NCBI GenBank assembly: GCA_036898135.1
Contig: CM072527.1
Location: forward strand, 31,430,727 to 31,494,726
DNA: 64,000 nt
Reading direction: 5' to 3'
DNA from: Oncomelania hupensis
Lineage: Eukaryota > Mollusca > Gastropoda > Littorinimorpha > Pomatiopsidae
Notes under the pieces: generated by a model
What the model was told of the DNA's origin: nothing
What the model saw: only the letters and a program-made list of their open reading frames with translations
Databases searched by the model: none
Translations under genes and position numbers: made by a program
Part shown: positions 38,201 to 50,000 of the stretch, piece after piece
Numbering within the stretch: the stretch's first letter is position 1
Layout: every line of letters starts with the position of its first letter

Positions 38201-39285
38201 TAAAGAGATGCATAACAACAATTACATCATTTCAAAAGAAAAAAAGAAAAGAAGTTTATAATAAAGCAAAAAAGCCAAAAAAGAAACCAACAGCAATTAG
38301 CTCCCTTTTTTCCCTTCCTTTCTATAGACAGGGTTCCTATTGTCTCTCCAGCTGGAACCATTAAATAAAAATAAATAAATAATAAGTTTACCCAAGCAAA
38401 GGATATTTCTGTCATATTTTTAAAGATTAGTCAGGTGCTAGGTTTGGACATTACTGTTCAGTTATACAGCTATCGGATAAACAGCAGTGAGATATATTCC
38501 GGAAGAAACTGCAAAGATGAGCCACTCCCCAACCTCCCCACATAAACCCACAACCAACACCTGCCCCCCTTTCACACACCCCACTTCAACTCTCTTCTCC
38601 TCCCCTCTCTTAATTCCTTCCACAAACTAAATGTGTACAAAACTAGCACATGATGCCAGAAAAAAAACAACTATACAATTGTGACATTCATCGCACGCAA
38701 AGAATATTTACAATTAGCGTGAATCTGCTTTCAAAAACATGGCAATCCAGTAATTAAGCCATTTCACGGCATTTGCTATATACACATAAAGAATGTAACC
38801 GAGCATAGTGGAGCACAATATGATGTTAAGGAAATTAAAACAACAATTTCCAATGAAGAAAAAAACAGAAGAAGAAAATGTATGAGAAAGCATTCACAAT
38901 AACATTTGGGAGGGAGGAGGTGGGGGGAAGAGAGGGGGGGGGGGGAAGGCAAGGAAAAAGAAAAGACAGAATTTTTGCAATAGTTGTAAAACATAACCAT
39001 TTACACATAACCATTTACACAAAAAGATTGCATGTAATGCAAAAACGTTGCTAGTATCTGTTTTCCGCACCCTCGGAGGCAAACATTTTTACGCCATTTT
39101 AACATATGCCTGCACGTTAGTATGGAAATCAGAAAAGGCTGAAATAACGGTGACAAATGCCTGAATACAGGGCCACAAATAAGAAGAGTGGTAGCATGAC
39201 CCACGCACACACAAGGGACATAAGTTAGACTATGATCACCACAAGTCTGACTTTTCTAAATATTGACAGAGCTGACATTGTGCAA

Positions 39286-39625
39286 GGTGGTTGAAAAGTA
39301 ACTCCCTATTGAACTTTGCTGACAACTGTTGTGGACAGGGCTGCATGTGCATGAAACAACATGCCTAGTGATCCTTATGGTGGTACAATGTCCTTGCTGA
39401 TCTCCGATTGCATCTCACAGTGGTGAGGACAGCCCATAATGGCCCATCACCTGACAAGTCGTTAGTCTTATTATCTCTTCATGGCAGTTGAGGTCCCTCG
39501 CACCGTTTCGGACGACAGGCAGTTATGGTCTATTCTCGTCATTGATAGATGAAATCAGAAATCAACAGTTACATTCTACCATTGCAAGGATGGCAATACA
39601 TTTTGTTCCATGCAAATGCATCACA
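39286..39625. mobile_element. Fold-back MITE copy (M2), 3' end eroded
   Basis: The left end GGTGGTTGAAAAGTAACTCC is better preserved than in M1. Inside are GTGATCCTTATGGTGGTACA, GCCCATAATGGCCCATCACC and the mirrored GATGAAATCAGAAATCA and ATTCTACCATTGCAAGGATG. The right terminal repeat is not found before 39650. Confidence 0.65.
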
Positions 39626-41950
39626 ATTTTCCAAAGGTATCAGCACTTTTAAGTCACTTGTATTTGCAGCAAAGACTATAACTGTTCCACTCCAAACAAA
39701 CGCTCTGATGACAGTTCTTACACTCTGCACCAAAACGCTTCTTCTCCAAAAACAGCTCAGCACGCGTTTTGCTTCAAATAATTCGTTCTCTGAACAGGCA
39801 CGACAACTTTGGAATAGTGAAGCTGCCCATTCAAGAACAACCCCACATGACCTTGCTTCAACAACGCTCATCTCAATGTTAACGCCAACCGTTTTCATTG
39901 CTGACACAAGTTTACATCCTTGCATCGCAAAAATAGCAAATTCTCCCATTTACAAACAGCTCAATGTGAATTTCATTTTCATTAATCTGAATTGTAATAC
40001 GGCGTTGTTTAAAATAGTAAAGCTCTCCACTGGATAACAAGGCATCAGATCAGTCCAGTAAAGTTCCAACACAGGTGACCTTGATGCTAGCTGTGTCAGA
40101 GATCTATTAAGCATATGCTCTCAACAGTCTCTGACGCTCAGATTGGGGTCAGGGTCGCTTTTGGGCCCACTGTCGGTATAACCTTACTAACAGTCCAAAG
40201 GTCTTTCGTCATAGAATGGTTATCCCAACAGAGGTGCCGTCTTGTCATGTCCGGAGCACTTCCTTCATTCATTGTATTTTCTAGTTAGCTTCAGGTCAGT
40301 GTTTTGGCTTCCAATGTTGTGAGCTTGTGACCAGAGAGCCTGTTAAAAAGCAAGTGCAGTACAAGGGTTGGATATGAACAGCCCTGTTTACTGGAACAGA
40401 TACTCCATCCTGTTTGTACAGGGCACATTTCTCTTGTCTCCACTGTGGCTTATTATACCTTTAGTTCGACAGTAGGACTTTGCCCAACTATCCCATTCCG
40501 TGGATACAGACACCATTTGGTTGCATAGCGAGCTTCTTCCTGCACATTTCAACCATGCCCCACAACACAACTCCACACTACTTGGTCTGCAGCGTTTTGT
40601 ACCGTGCAATAACACCATTGTGTTGGGCAACACCATTTTTCTTCCCTCTGTTGAACAGCGCGCTTTCCCCCTCCAACAACAGTGCAAGTGCGATTTTTCT
40701 TCTTCCATCAAGATAAACGTCGCTTCTGTACACAGCATGCTTATCCGTTCCAGAAAGCAGCTCAAGATTGTGGTAGATCTCGACACAAAAGACACGAACA
40801 ATAACCGTCATTAATATTCTTTTGCAAAGTTAACACCTGCTGTTTGCAAATAGTGTGCCTCACTTCTCCAAAACAGCTGAAAATATTGTTGCTTTTTTAA
40901 TGAGGAGGGGTTTGGGTGAATATACAGATTCCCATGCTGCATGCGCAGGACTCCAAAATCAAGTTGACAACTACTTTCAATGTTCTTTTCACTGTTACAA
41001 CCTGGTTTTTGCATATTGAAGTGCACTTCTCTTCTCCTAAAACTGCTTTAAAAATTCCCATGACAACAAGAGCTGCTTTTTCACCTTTTTTTTTTTTAAA
41101 ACAAGAAGAATCAGTGGTAAAGGGTTGGTCAGTGGTCGGCATTGCACCTTGTGTGACGCAAGTTCAAATCCACACCTAAGCTGAAGATGCTGGGTTTGGT
41201 GCTAGGGTTCAACATGCCACCTTCCAACAGATGGAAAGAGTATCCACTGTAATGAAGAATGAGCACTTGCAGATACTGAACACTGCGGTCACTGTTCCAG
41301 AAGGCCTTTTTAAGCGCTATTTTAAGGTACAGCAGAAATACAGGACAGGTGTCTGTGATCTCACCTGCAGGTCAGCACACTGCACAGCAGTTTTATAAGT
41401 CAAAAACCTGTCATGCAGCTTCAAAGCCTGTGCTTGCTCTTCTCTATGGTAACCAACCCAGTGTTTTTGGCTCATATGCTGCCACGGCATCACACCACAC
41501 CAGTTCCTCCGCTCATACATGGTTTATAGCTAAATTGTCTTCCATTGCACATTTCAAAAGCCCTTTTTGTCACTCAACCTTTATGGCAGTCATACTACAG
41601 AACGGGCTTTTCACTCATGGCAAAGGGGCAGCCAAACAAAGGTTAAGTTTATAATTAACATCAGCAAAACAGTACCACAAAGCCCAAGTCTTTTATGCTC
41701 AGGTCTCTCTGTAAGGAAGCAAGCGGAGAGTATGCTATATACAGTTTAGTGGAATTCATGCACTGGATACACGGAGAGAGGGGAATGAGGCAGTTGGAGA
41801 TAACAGCAGGGCTAAAAGGCAGGCTCCATGCTACACCATCGCCCTCTTCACAAAGGCATCAAGGTAAGCCGGGTCTGCAACATCACAAAGACTACAACAT
41901 AAACAAGTGGAACTTCCATGCATAAATACTGTGGACAGGATTACACGTAC
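39626..41950. other. No gene supported; tRNA-like motif at 41118-41180
   Basis: Frames up to 162 codons occur on both strands (for example 39549-40037 and 40388-40801), but none shows a known domain, splice context or codon-like composition. At 41118-41180 TTGGTCAGTGGTC and AAGTTCAAATCC resemble pol III A and B boxes and may be the head of a SINE. Confidence 0.45.
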
Positions 41951-42695
41951 TTGGCTGTTGAAAAATGTAACTCCCGATTGGAAATTGCCTACACCGTTTG
42001 TAAACATACTGTGATCCTTACAGTGGTAGAATTTGATTGCTGATCTCTGATGTCACCTTGCAGTGACGACAGGAGCCCCTAACGGCCCGTCACCTGACAT
42101 CTCCCGTTGTTCTGCACCTTCATCGCCCTTTGTTTCCGGGATCTTGCAGTTTTATTTCTTGATAGTGTACACGTGTTTTAATTGTCTTGCCTATTGGACT
42201 TACCATTGTTATTTATTGTTCCTGTATGTTCTGAGCCTTTTGTGACCCTTATGCATGTATGTAAATATGTCCTTCAGTCTAGTTTTGCTGTAAATGTTGG
42301 TCCTATGGCTTAACTCTGTATACCCGTGTACTTGGTATTTTAGGCTCTAGAGGTTTTCTGCATATAACTGTGTGTGTGTGTTTTTGCGTGTTTGTGTGAG
42401 TGCATGTCAAGCGCGGTGAGCTCGCCTGCAAAAACAGACAAGATACCGCACTATAGAAATATTCAATTTATAATTATGATTATTATTACAACACTGTGTG
42501 AGCGAGGTCAGCTGGCATCAGACAACAAAAGATCAAGTGTCAGGCGACAGGGCTATTATGGACTGCTTTGGTCACAGTTAGATGAGATCAGCAATGACAT
42601 TCTATTACTGTAAGGATCACAAAATGTTTTGTTTTCTGTAAATACAGTACTGTTAACAAACGGTGTAGGCAATTTTCAATATGAAGTTACTTTTC
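41951..42695. mobile_element. Fold-back MITE copy (M3), split by unrelated sequence
   Basis: The left half (about 41951-42105) has GTTGAAAAATGTAACTCCC, GTGATCCTTACAGTGGTAGA and CGGCCCGTCACCTGAC. The right half (about 42515-42695) has GTCAGGCGACAGGGCTATTA, GATGAGATCAGCAATGACAT, ACTGTAAGGATCACAAAA and AAGTTACTTTTCAAA. About 400 bp between them is not MITE sequence. The 42700-43136 stretch is probably ABCA2 3' UTR or flank, with AAT and CAT runs at 42955-42985. Confidence 0.65.
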
Positions 42696-43136
42696 AAATA
42701 TGTGAATATGTATGTATATTACAATAATGATGCCAACGTGACAACAAGGTTTTGCAAACCAGGTTACTTACCCGAACATGCCTTTTGATGCTGTTGCCCA
42801 AATTTATTAGGTAAATTGGGCGTAACAATAGCACTATATATATAAAACGATGCTGAGGGTTATTATGATTCACTTGATCATAAAAGCTGGTACAGAAATT
42901 TGTCATGAATACCTCAAAATATTCATGAAATTAACATAAATAAATAAAAATATAATAATAATAATAATGATCATCATCATCATCATAACCACAATAATAA
43001 TACCAATAATAGTCATCTGAAAAAGCGCAGAAGTAACAATTCTTGGAAAAATTCATTAGAGTCAGTTTTAACATCCGGCACACTGCACCATCTCAAACAA
43101 ACAACAAATTAATCAAATAAATGTGAACAATGGGCA

Positions 43137-43520
43137 TCAAACAATTTCAATAGCGCCGTATTCACTCCATACTCTTCTTCTCTGCCTTCCCTCTCTATCA
43201 CAGTCACCACCTCCTTCACTGCTCCCATCCCTGTCACAAGCGGACAAACAACTCACCCCGTCCGCCCGGTCGAGTCGGATCATGGCGTCATCATCATCGT
43301 CGGTGAGATCAAAACTGTCCGACGAGGTGTTGACGGAGATGGGCGGATCATCCTCTTCCTGAGCGTGGCGGTTCAAACCTCGGTTGGCGAAGGATTCCAG
43401 CACGGTGCGCGACTGGGCAGAGCGGGTAGAGAGCCAGGACCTGGTCCGGCGAGGTTTGGGGGATTGATCCCCAGTGTCCCTGACTATCTCCACCTGTTGC
43501 TTGACAAAGTTGATGAACAC
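43137..43520 (-). CDS. ABCA2: ABCA2 terminal coding exon
   Basis: After TGGCAG it encodes [13 protein letters not shown] (matching VFVNFAKKQS of the family). A divergent tail follows that is rich in Ser, Arg and Asp, with [12 protein letters not shown] and the end YGAIEIV. The stop is TGA (43139-43137). The plus-strand frame at 43123-43362 is its shadow. Confidence 0.88.
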   Translation of the reverse strand: MFINFVKQQVEIVRDTGDQSPKPRRTRSWLSTRSAQSRTVLESFANRGLNRHAQEEDDPPISVNTSSDSFDLTDDDDDAMIRLDRADGVSCLSACDRDGSSEGGGDCDREGRQRRRVWSEYGAIEIV

Positions 43521-46500
43521 CTGCCATGAAAAAACATTAAACGTTATTCATAATGAAATATTGCAAAGGTTGTTAATGAGGAAATGTGTGTGTGTATATT
43601 TGGGTGTGTGTGTGTGTTTGTGTGTAGCAATGTAGAAACGCTGTTATTTATAGTATTATACATACTCTTTATACTCTACCTATGTTCTTTTGATGGCCCC
43701 GCTATTTTGACATCAAAACAGTGTTCCTTTAGTGTTAGGACTGTGTTAGGTTTAGGGTTAGGTTAAAGGTTAGGGTTTGGGTTAGGGTTACCTAAAAAAA
43801 AAAAAAGGACAACTGTTTTAAAGTGTCAATACAACATATGTGGCATTTTATGAAAATCATAACAACGGCTTTTAAAACAAGTGTACGTGTGTGTGTGTGA
43901 ATAAGAACCACCTGGTCAAACAGTGACTACTATAGCCTGTTTTCGCACCAGGTGCAATGTGAAAAGCCCATGACAATAAATGCCCTTTGGACAGGAAATA
44001 ATCCGCCAATAGTTTCACACTAAAGTAGCCAGGGCCACTGTGAGGGAGAGAGAGAGAAAGAGAGAGAAAAAGAGAGGAAGAGAGAGAGAAAGAGAGTGAG
44101 ATGAATATGCAGCTAATAATAATAGCATTCATATAGCGCTTCTTCGCGAAAAGATTCTGCTCAAAGCACAATTCTTCCCCAACCACACACCATGCATCAA
44201 TGGCTAAAAACACTGACAATTACATTAACAGAAAAAGGAAATGAAAAGAGAACAATATGAAAAAGCTATCGGCACACTATACAGAACATGCTAAAGATGT
44301 GAAAGTTTAAAGAACAGACTGTGCGGAACAGGCCACTGTGTTTGGAAAAAAGATTAGTCAGCATGGAAAGGTGAGAAGAGGCGAGTCTTCAGGCTCTGTT
44401 TGAAGGAGGTGATTGTGGGGTTTGCTGCAGAGAGAGAGAGAGAGAGAGAGTGTGTGGATTCCCACCAGACAGTCCAGAACGCACAGAAAGAGTGGGAACC
44501 AGCAGAAGTCTGGTTGAAGGGACTCAGAAGAGGGACAGAGACCTTCACGGAGAGAGACACTTACGTTATCCAGAGTGTTCTGTGAGACAGAGAAGTCCTC
44601 AATGTGCAGATCTTGTTGAGCCTTCTCCAGCTGCTCAAACAGATGGGACAGGCTGACCGGCTGGGTCTTCAGCTCATACTGCACCAGGTTGTAGTGACAT
44701 TCCTGAACACAACAATAAGCCACATTTGGACAGGAGATAAACCTACAATGGAAGGGACAAAACACACCCTTAATAACAAAACAAAACAAAATATATACAA
44801 AAAAATAAAAAATAAAAATAATAGTAATAATAATTTTAAAATCATTTTTAAATTTGGAAATTTTTTTGGGGGGTAGGTGGGAGGGGCTGTGAGTACATAA
44901 ACTTACATTACTATGCATGCCAATCAAAAATAACAAAATAAGAAGAATAATACAGAATGCTATCATGAGCTGTCTCTTCATTCAAACTCAAAGAACGGTG
45001 CTCTGAAGAGGTTGCTGTTATAGAAGCAGCAAAAAAAAAAAAAAGCTTTTTCACTTTATGGAATTTAGACTGACTGTATATCCTCACCTTCTGTTTGGCC
45101 TCCGGAATGTTCCGCTGGATAAACCGGAGGATGTCACGCATGTTGCGCTCGTAGTCAGGGCCCGTGACTCTGATGCTGAAGGTGTAGCCCTCTCCAAACT
45201 TGTTTTTGAGGTGCTGGGTGCTGCCCAAGCACTGGAAACGTCCGTTGACCATGATGGCCAGCCTTGTGCACAGCACCTCGCATTCCTCCATGCTGCAAGA
45301 CCAAACACACCAAGCTACAATCCGTCAACCCTCTTCCTAGTTGTGAACTTGGAGACACGCACATTTTGGTTTTGCTCAGCATACAATGCTAGCGTTGATT
45401 TACCTTTGTTTTGGTTCTGTGTTGTGGCTAGAAAAGCACTGCACATTGTTCCTTTGTTTTCTTTGGTTGATATTATTGTAGCAATGTTGAGACCTTTCTG
45501 GAATTGCTTGTTCACCACCGGCGGAAGATTTTAGATCTATCTCGCAACAAATATATAGCATCCCTGATAAAGCCCTATATTTGGGGCAAAAATTTGGATT
45601 TTATTCAATCGTTTTTTTAATATGGCGCTTTTCCAGCTCAAGAGCTGCTCAAGGCGCTGGCTGATAAAGGATCTAACTCAAGCCTGAACACAATCCTGGG
45701 CGACCGGGGATGGGGAGAAGAGTGTAACCGGCACTCGCCCATCTAGAACATGAGCATTAGGATCTTTAAAGTTTGTGTGATGGAATGCCTGCTTGCACAG
45801 ACTAGACCTCAGTTTACACTCTCATCCAAAGGAGTACATGAGAATATAATATTATATACTCGGGAGTGATACAGTGGACCAGACCAAGTAACGACTTTGA
45901 AGCAAAGGCTTGCAAATTTATACTGTATTCTGTTCTTCATGGGAAGCCCCTGCAATGATTTCAAAATGAGAAAGTGCCATGGTCTGATTTTGGAACAAGC
46001 AAAATAAGGCAAGCAGCAATGTTTTTTATCTTCTGCAGCTTGTGCAGCAGATACTGAGGGCAACCACAGAAAAAGGGCATTACAATGGTCAAGCTTAGAC
46101 AGGATAAATGCACAGACCACAGTCTGAGTAGCACTGACAGACTGATAAAGCTGATGCGATGCAATTCAAAGTTCACAGTGTGGAGGAGGTTGAGAATATG
46201 AGGATGCAAAGTGAGATAGAGTCAAAGTTTTTGGCTGAGTCAGAGAAAGGAATAACAGAGTTACCAGCAAAAAATCATTATATTATATATCTTATTTCTA
46301 AACTCCAAAGGGTCCAAAACCATGCTGCTAGGCTTGTCTTTAGCTCTTCTAAATTTGACCACATCTCCCCTCTCCTACACTCTCTCCACTGGCTTCCTGT
46401 TCAACAGAGAATCTCTCACAAGACCGCCACACTCTGCTATAAGTCCCTTGATGCTTCTGGCCCACAATATATATCTGACCTACTCCATCTCTACACCCCA

Positions 46501-46963
46501 TCCCGTCAGCTTCGCTCTTCTGCAGACTCTTGTATCTTTACGATCCCCACTGTCAGGACAAAAACTTTTGGCCAAAGGTCTTTCTCTTATCAAGCCCCTG
46601 TTACCTGGAACCAGCTCCCCCACTTCATCCGTCATTCACCCTCCCTGCCAACCTTCAAAAAACATCTCAAAACTTATTTATTTCCATCATATTCTTTAAT
46701 TTTGATTGTCTTTGAGTATGTTTGGTGTGCTTAGTTTCTCGCAGTGACTAATTTAATTGATTTTTTGTTTTCTTTATTATAGAAGTGATTATGTGTGCGT
46801 GCGTGTGTGTCTGTGTGTGTCTGTGTGTGTGTGTTTTGCAGAAGGTGGTTATCAGTGAAAAAATTATCTTCTTTTCTTGTTTTGTATGTTTTCTTTTTGA
46901 TTAGTTGTAAATTTTTGACTTTGTAAACGCCTAGGGCTTTGTTTAGATTAGGCGTCAATAGCC

Positions 46964-47005
<42 letters not shown>

Positions 47006-50000
47006 GAAAAAATGCAACTGACCTATGTGAAGTGAGAATGACAGAACGGCCGTCCTGAATCAAGCTGAGGATCAGGTTCCACAGGAACCGCCGTGAGTGA
47101 GGGTCCATCCCTGTGGTGGGCTCATCCTGAAGTACCAACATTCAACCTTTTATTTTATTTCGTTACAGAAAAATAATATCACACCAAAAACTTAGAAAAT
47201 GTTCTCTTCATGCGAAGTTTCAGTTCTTATCTGCCCTCTCCCTCCTCAAAAAAAAAGAAAGAAATTCAGCCAGTGATAATAATATCATACATTTTCCTAC
47301 TGTTACGTTGAAACGCGAACGAAAGTATGTCTGAAACGCGCACGGTAGATCTAATCGTTTCGTTTTGCAAAGTATTCAATAATGGAGTTTATTTACCTTT
47401 GATTTGAGTTTGCATTGTTGTTAGGAGAGGCTTTGTATAACGTTGATAATTTGCGTTAGTCGATATTATTGGAGAATTCTCTGGATCTGCGTGTTTACTC
47501 TCGATAGAAATTTCCCGATGAATGTCGAAGTAAGAGAACGTTCCGGGTATGTGTAGAGAGATGTATGACGTAAGTCAGTGATGACGATCTTTTATTTGAT
47601 TGGCTGTAGTGCGTCATTCTAGCCTACCGTGTTCTAAATTGTTCGGTAAAAGAGAGAGGGAGGCTATATATTTTATGCGCCGCACTGTTTTGTGAAGTTG
47701 AAGTTGTTGATAGTGAGTTGGAAAGTAAAATTGGAGAGTGAAAAGGTGATGGTATGCAGTTGTTGATGTGTGCTGAATAAAAGTGGAAAACTTTATACGT
47801 CGACTCTGTGACTTGTATGCTGATTGAGCAGGCTGCGTGGATAAACGAATCTGAGTTACACACCTATCAGGAATTCAAGCATCGGGGCTGAATCAAATAC
47901 TGATAGAAAACACCAACATCAAACCGAGTGTAACATTTTGGGGGTCAAGCCGCGATTCACGCCATAGCCAAGGGTTCAACTGCTACAACAAGCGAGTCAA
48001 CGTTACGAGAGGCAGTCATCGAGGGTAGCCGCCAACGAGTTGCGTCGAGAGGGGCCAACATACTGGGACTACATCACCGATAGATTCGGGTTGACTGCAA
48101 GGGCGTGTAGTCGCTGAAGAGTTGCTTCGTGAGCGAACAACAGATCGGGACTACGTGGCTGCCGCAAGACTACGTCGAGGGACAGTCTCGGAGCTACATC
48201 GCCAGTATTAGAGGGAGCGACGAGCGGACGTCGCGTCTACTTCAGCACAGGAGCGTGTACATCAACACCAGCGTGGTGCAGCGTCGCATACGACGAGGAC
48301 AGCGGGGCCTGCGTCAGCGAAGGCAACTAGTGGCAAGCATCAGCGCTACTGCAGAAAGCGTGCTGTTCTAGAACAGTCTAGAAAGATACAGCACAGTCAA
48401 GAACTTTCCAGAAAAGAACTTTCCAGAAAAGAACTTTCCAGAACTTTCCGGAAGCATCAAGATGGCTGACTTCTGGCAGAAAGGGATTCAACTGAATCTA
48501 AAAGGGAAACAGTTGACGGAGTACGTCAAGTCCCAGGAGAGAATACAAGAACGAGAATTAGAAGAGCAACGCCGCCGTGAAGAAAGAGAATTTGAAGAGC
48601 AACGACGCCAAGAAGAAAAGGAAGAACAGCGTCAACGGGAAGAAAGAGAAGAGCAACGTCGCCAAGGAGAAAGAGAGTTCGAGCTGAAGCGTCTTGAAGG
48701 TGAGCGTCAATACCAGCTAGAGTTGGCGCGTATCCAAAACAATCAGCATGCGCCACAAGTTATCAGTGACAACAAAGCTCCAAAGTTGCCAGCGTTTGTC
48801 GACGGGAAGGACCAGATCGACAGTTATTTGGCGAGATTTTAAAGGTTTGCCAAAAGCTCTAACTGGCAACCTCAAGACTGGGCGATTCGACTAAGTGCAC
48901 TTCTGACGGGGCAAGCACTCGACGTCTACACCAGATTGTCGGACAATGACGCTAAAGACTACAACGTCTTGAAAGAGGCCCTATTGCAGTGCTACAACTT
49001 TACAGAGAAGGGCTACCGTAAACGCTTCCGTGAATGCCGGCCTAAGTCAGACGAGACGCCAAAGCAGTTTGTGGAGCGCCTGTCGTCATATCTACACAAG
49101 TGGGTGGAGTTATCAGGCGAAAGGAAGTCTTACGACAGTCTCCATGACCTGATCGTGAAGGAACAATTTCTCAATGCCTGTCACAAGGACCTAGCGACCC
49201 ACTTAGAAGAACAAAAGCTGCAGACGCTTAAAGATGTGACTGAGGCTGCTGAAAGATATCTCATCGCTCATGGGAAGACCCTGGGGCCACCCAGCGCGAC
49301 GAAACATTTTCAGAAGACTGGAAACCATGTGAACCAGATCCAGGGGAGCCAGACGAACCAGAAACAGACAGACTCCACGCCTCCTCCCAGGGAAGGGCAT
49401 TCAAGAGGCTGTTTCACCTGCAACGCTACAGACCACAGAGCGGCTAACTGTCCTCAAAACAAAAGTAGCGGACAGCGGGGCAGTACGGACAATGCAGCGG
49501 TGGGCAACCGACAGAGACGTTTCTCCAATCAACGGCAAAACAGTAGATCTGACCATCAAGTGTGCGGCGGGAGCGTCATTCTTCCGAGTGAGACCGAGCG
49601 CACAGCTACTCATGCGGATGTGCAAGAGTGCATAACTGATGGCCAGCTTCTCCTTGCCAACGGGAAATCCATCCCCGTCGTCGCCAGCGCAGCGATGACC
49701 GTCCAGAACATGCCTGTTTCCAAGGGACGCATCGGAAATCATGAAGTGACTGTCTTAAGAGACTCTGGCTGCAGTGGGGTCATAATCAGAGAAGACCTAA
49801 TCGCTAAAGAACAGTTCACCGGTGATTCAAAATGGACATTTATGGCTGACAGCAAATGTGTGAAAGCGCCAGTTGCGAAGATTCATGTCAACACCCCTTT
49901 CTACATAGGCGAAGTAGAAGCGGTTTGCCTGAAGAAGCCGCTATACGATTTGATGATCGGGAACATCGACGGCGCGAGACGACCCCGATCCAGAGTGGAG

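Noticed and set aside
39549..40037. 162-codon plus-strand frame
   Set aside because: It starts inside a MITE copy and has no known motif, no GC or codon signature and no splice support.
40388..40801. 137-codon minus-strand frame
   Set aside because: There is no recognisable domain, and competing frames of similar length lie on the other strand; probably chance.
43123..43362. Plus-strand frame with SSSSS stretches
   Set aside because: It is the shadow of the acidic tail of the terminal ABCA2 exon.
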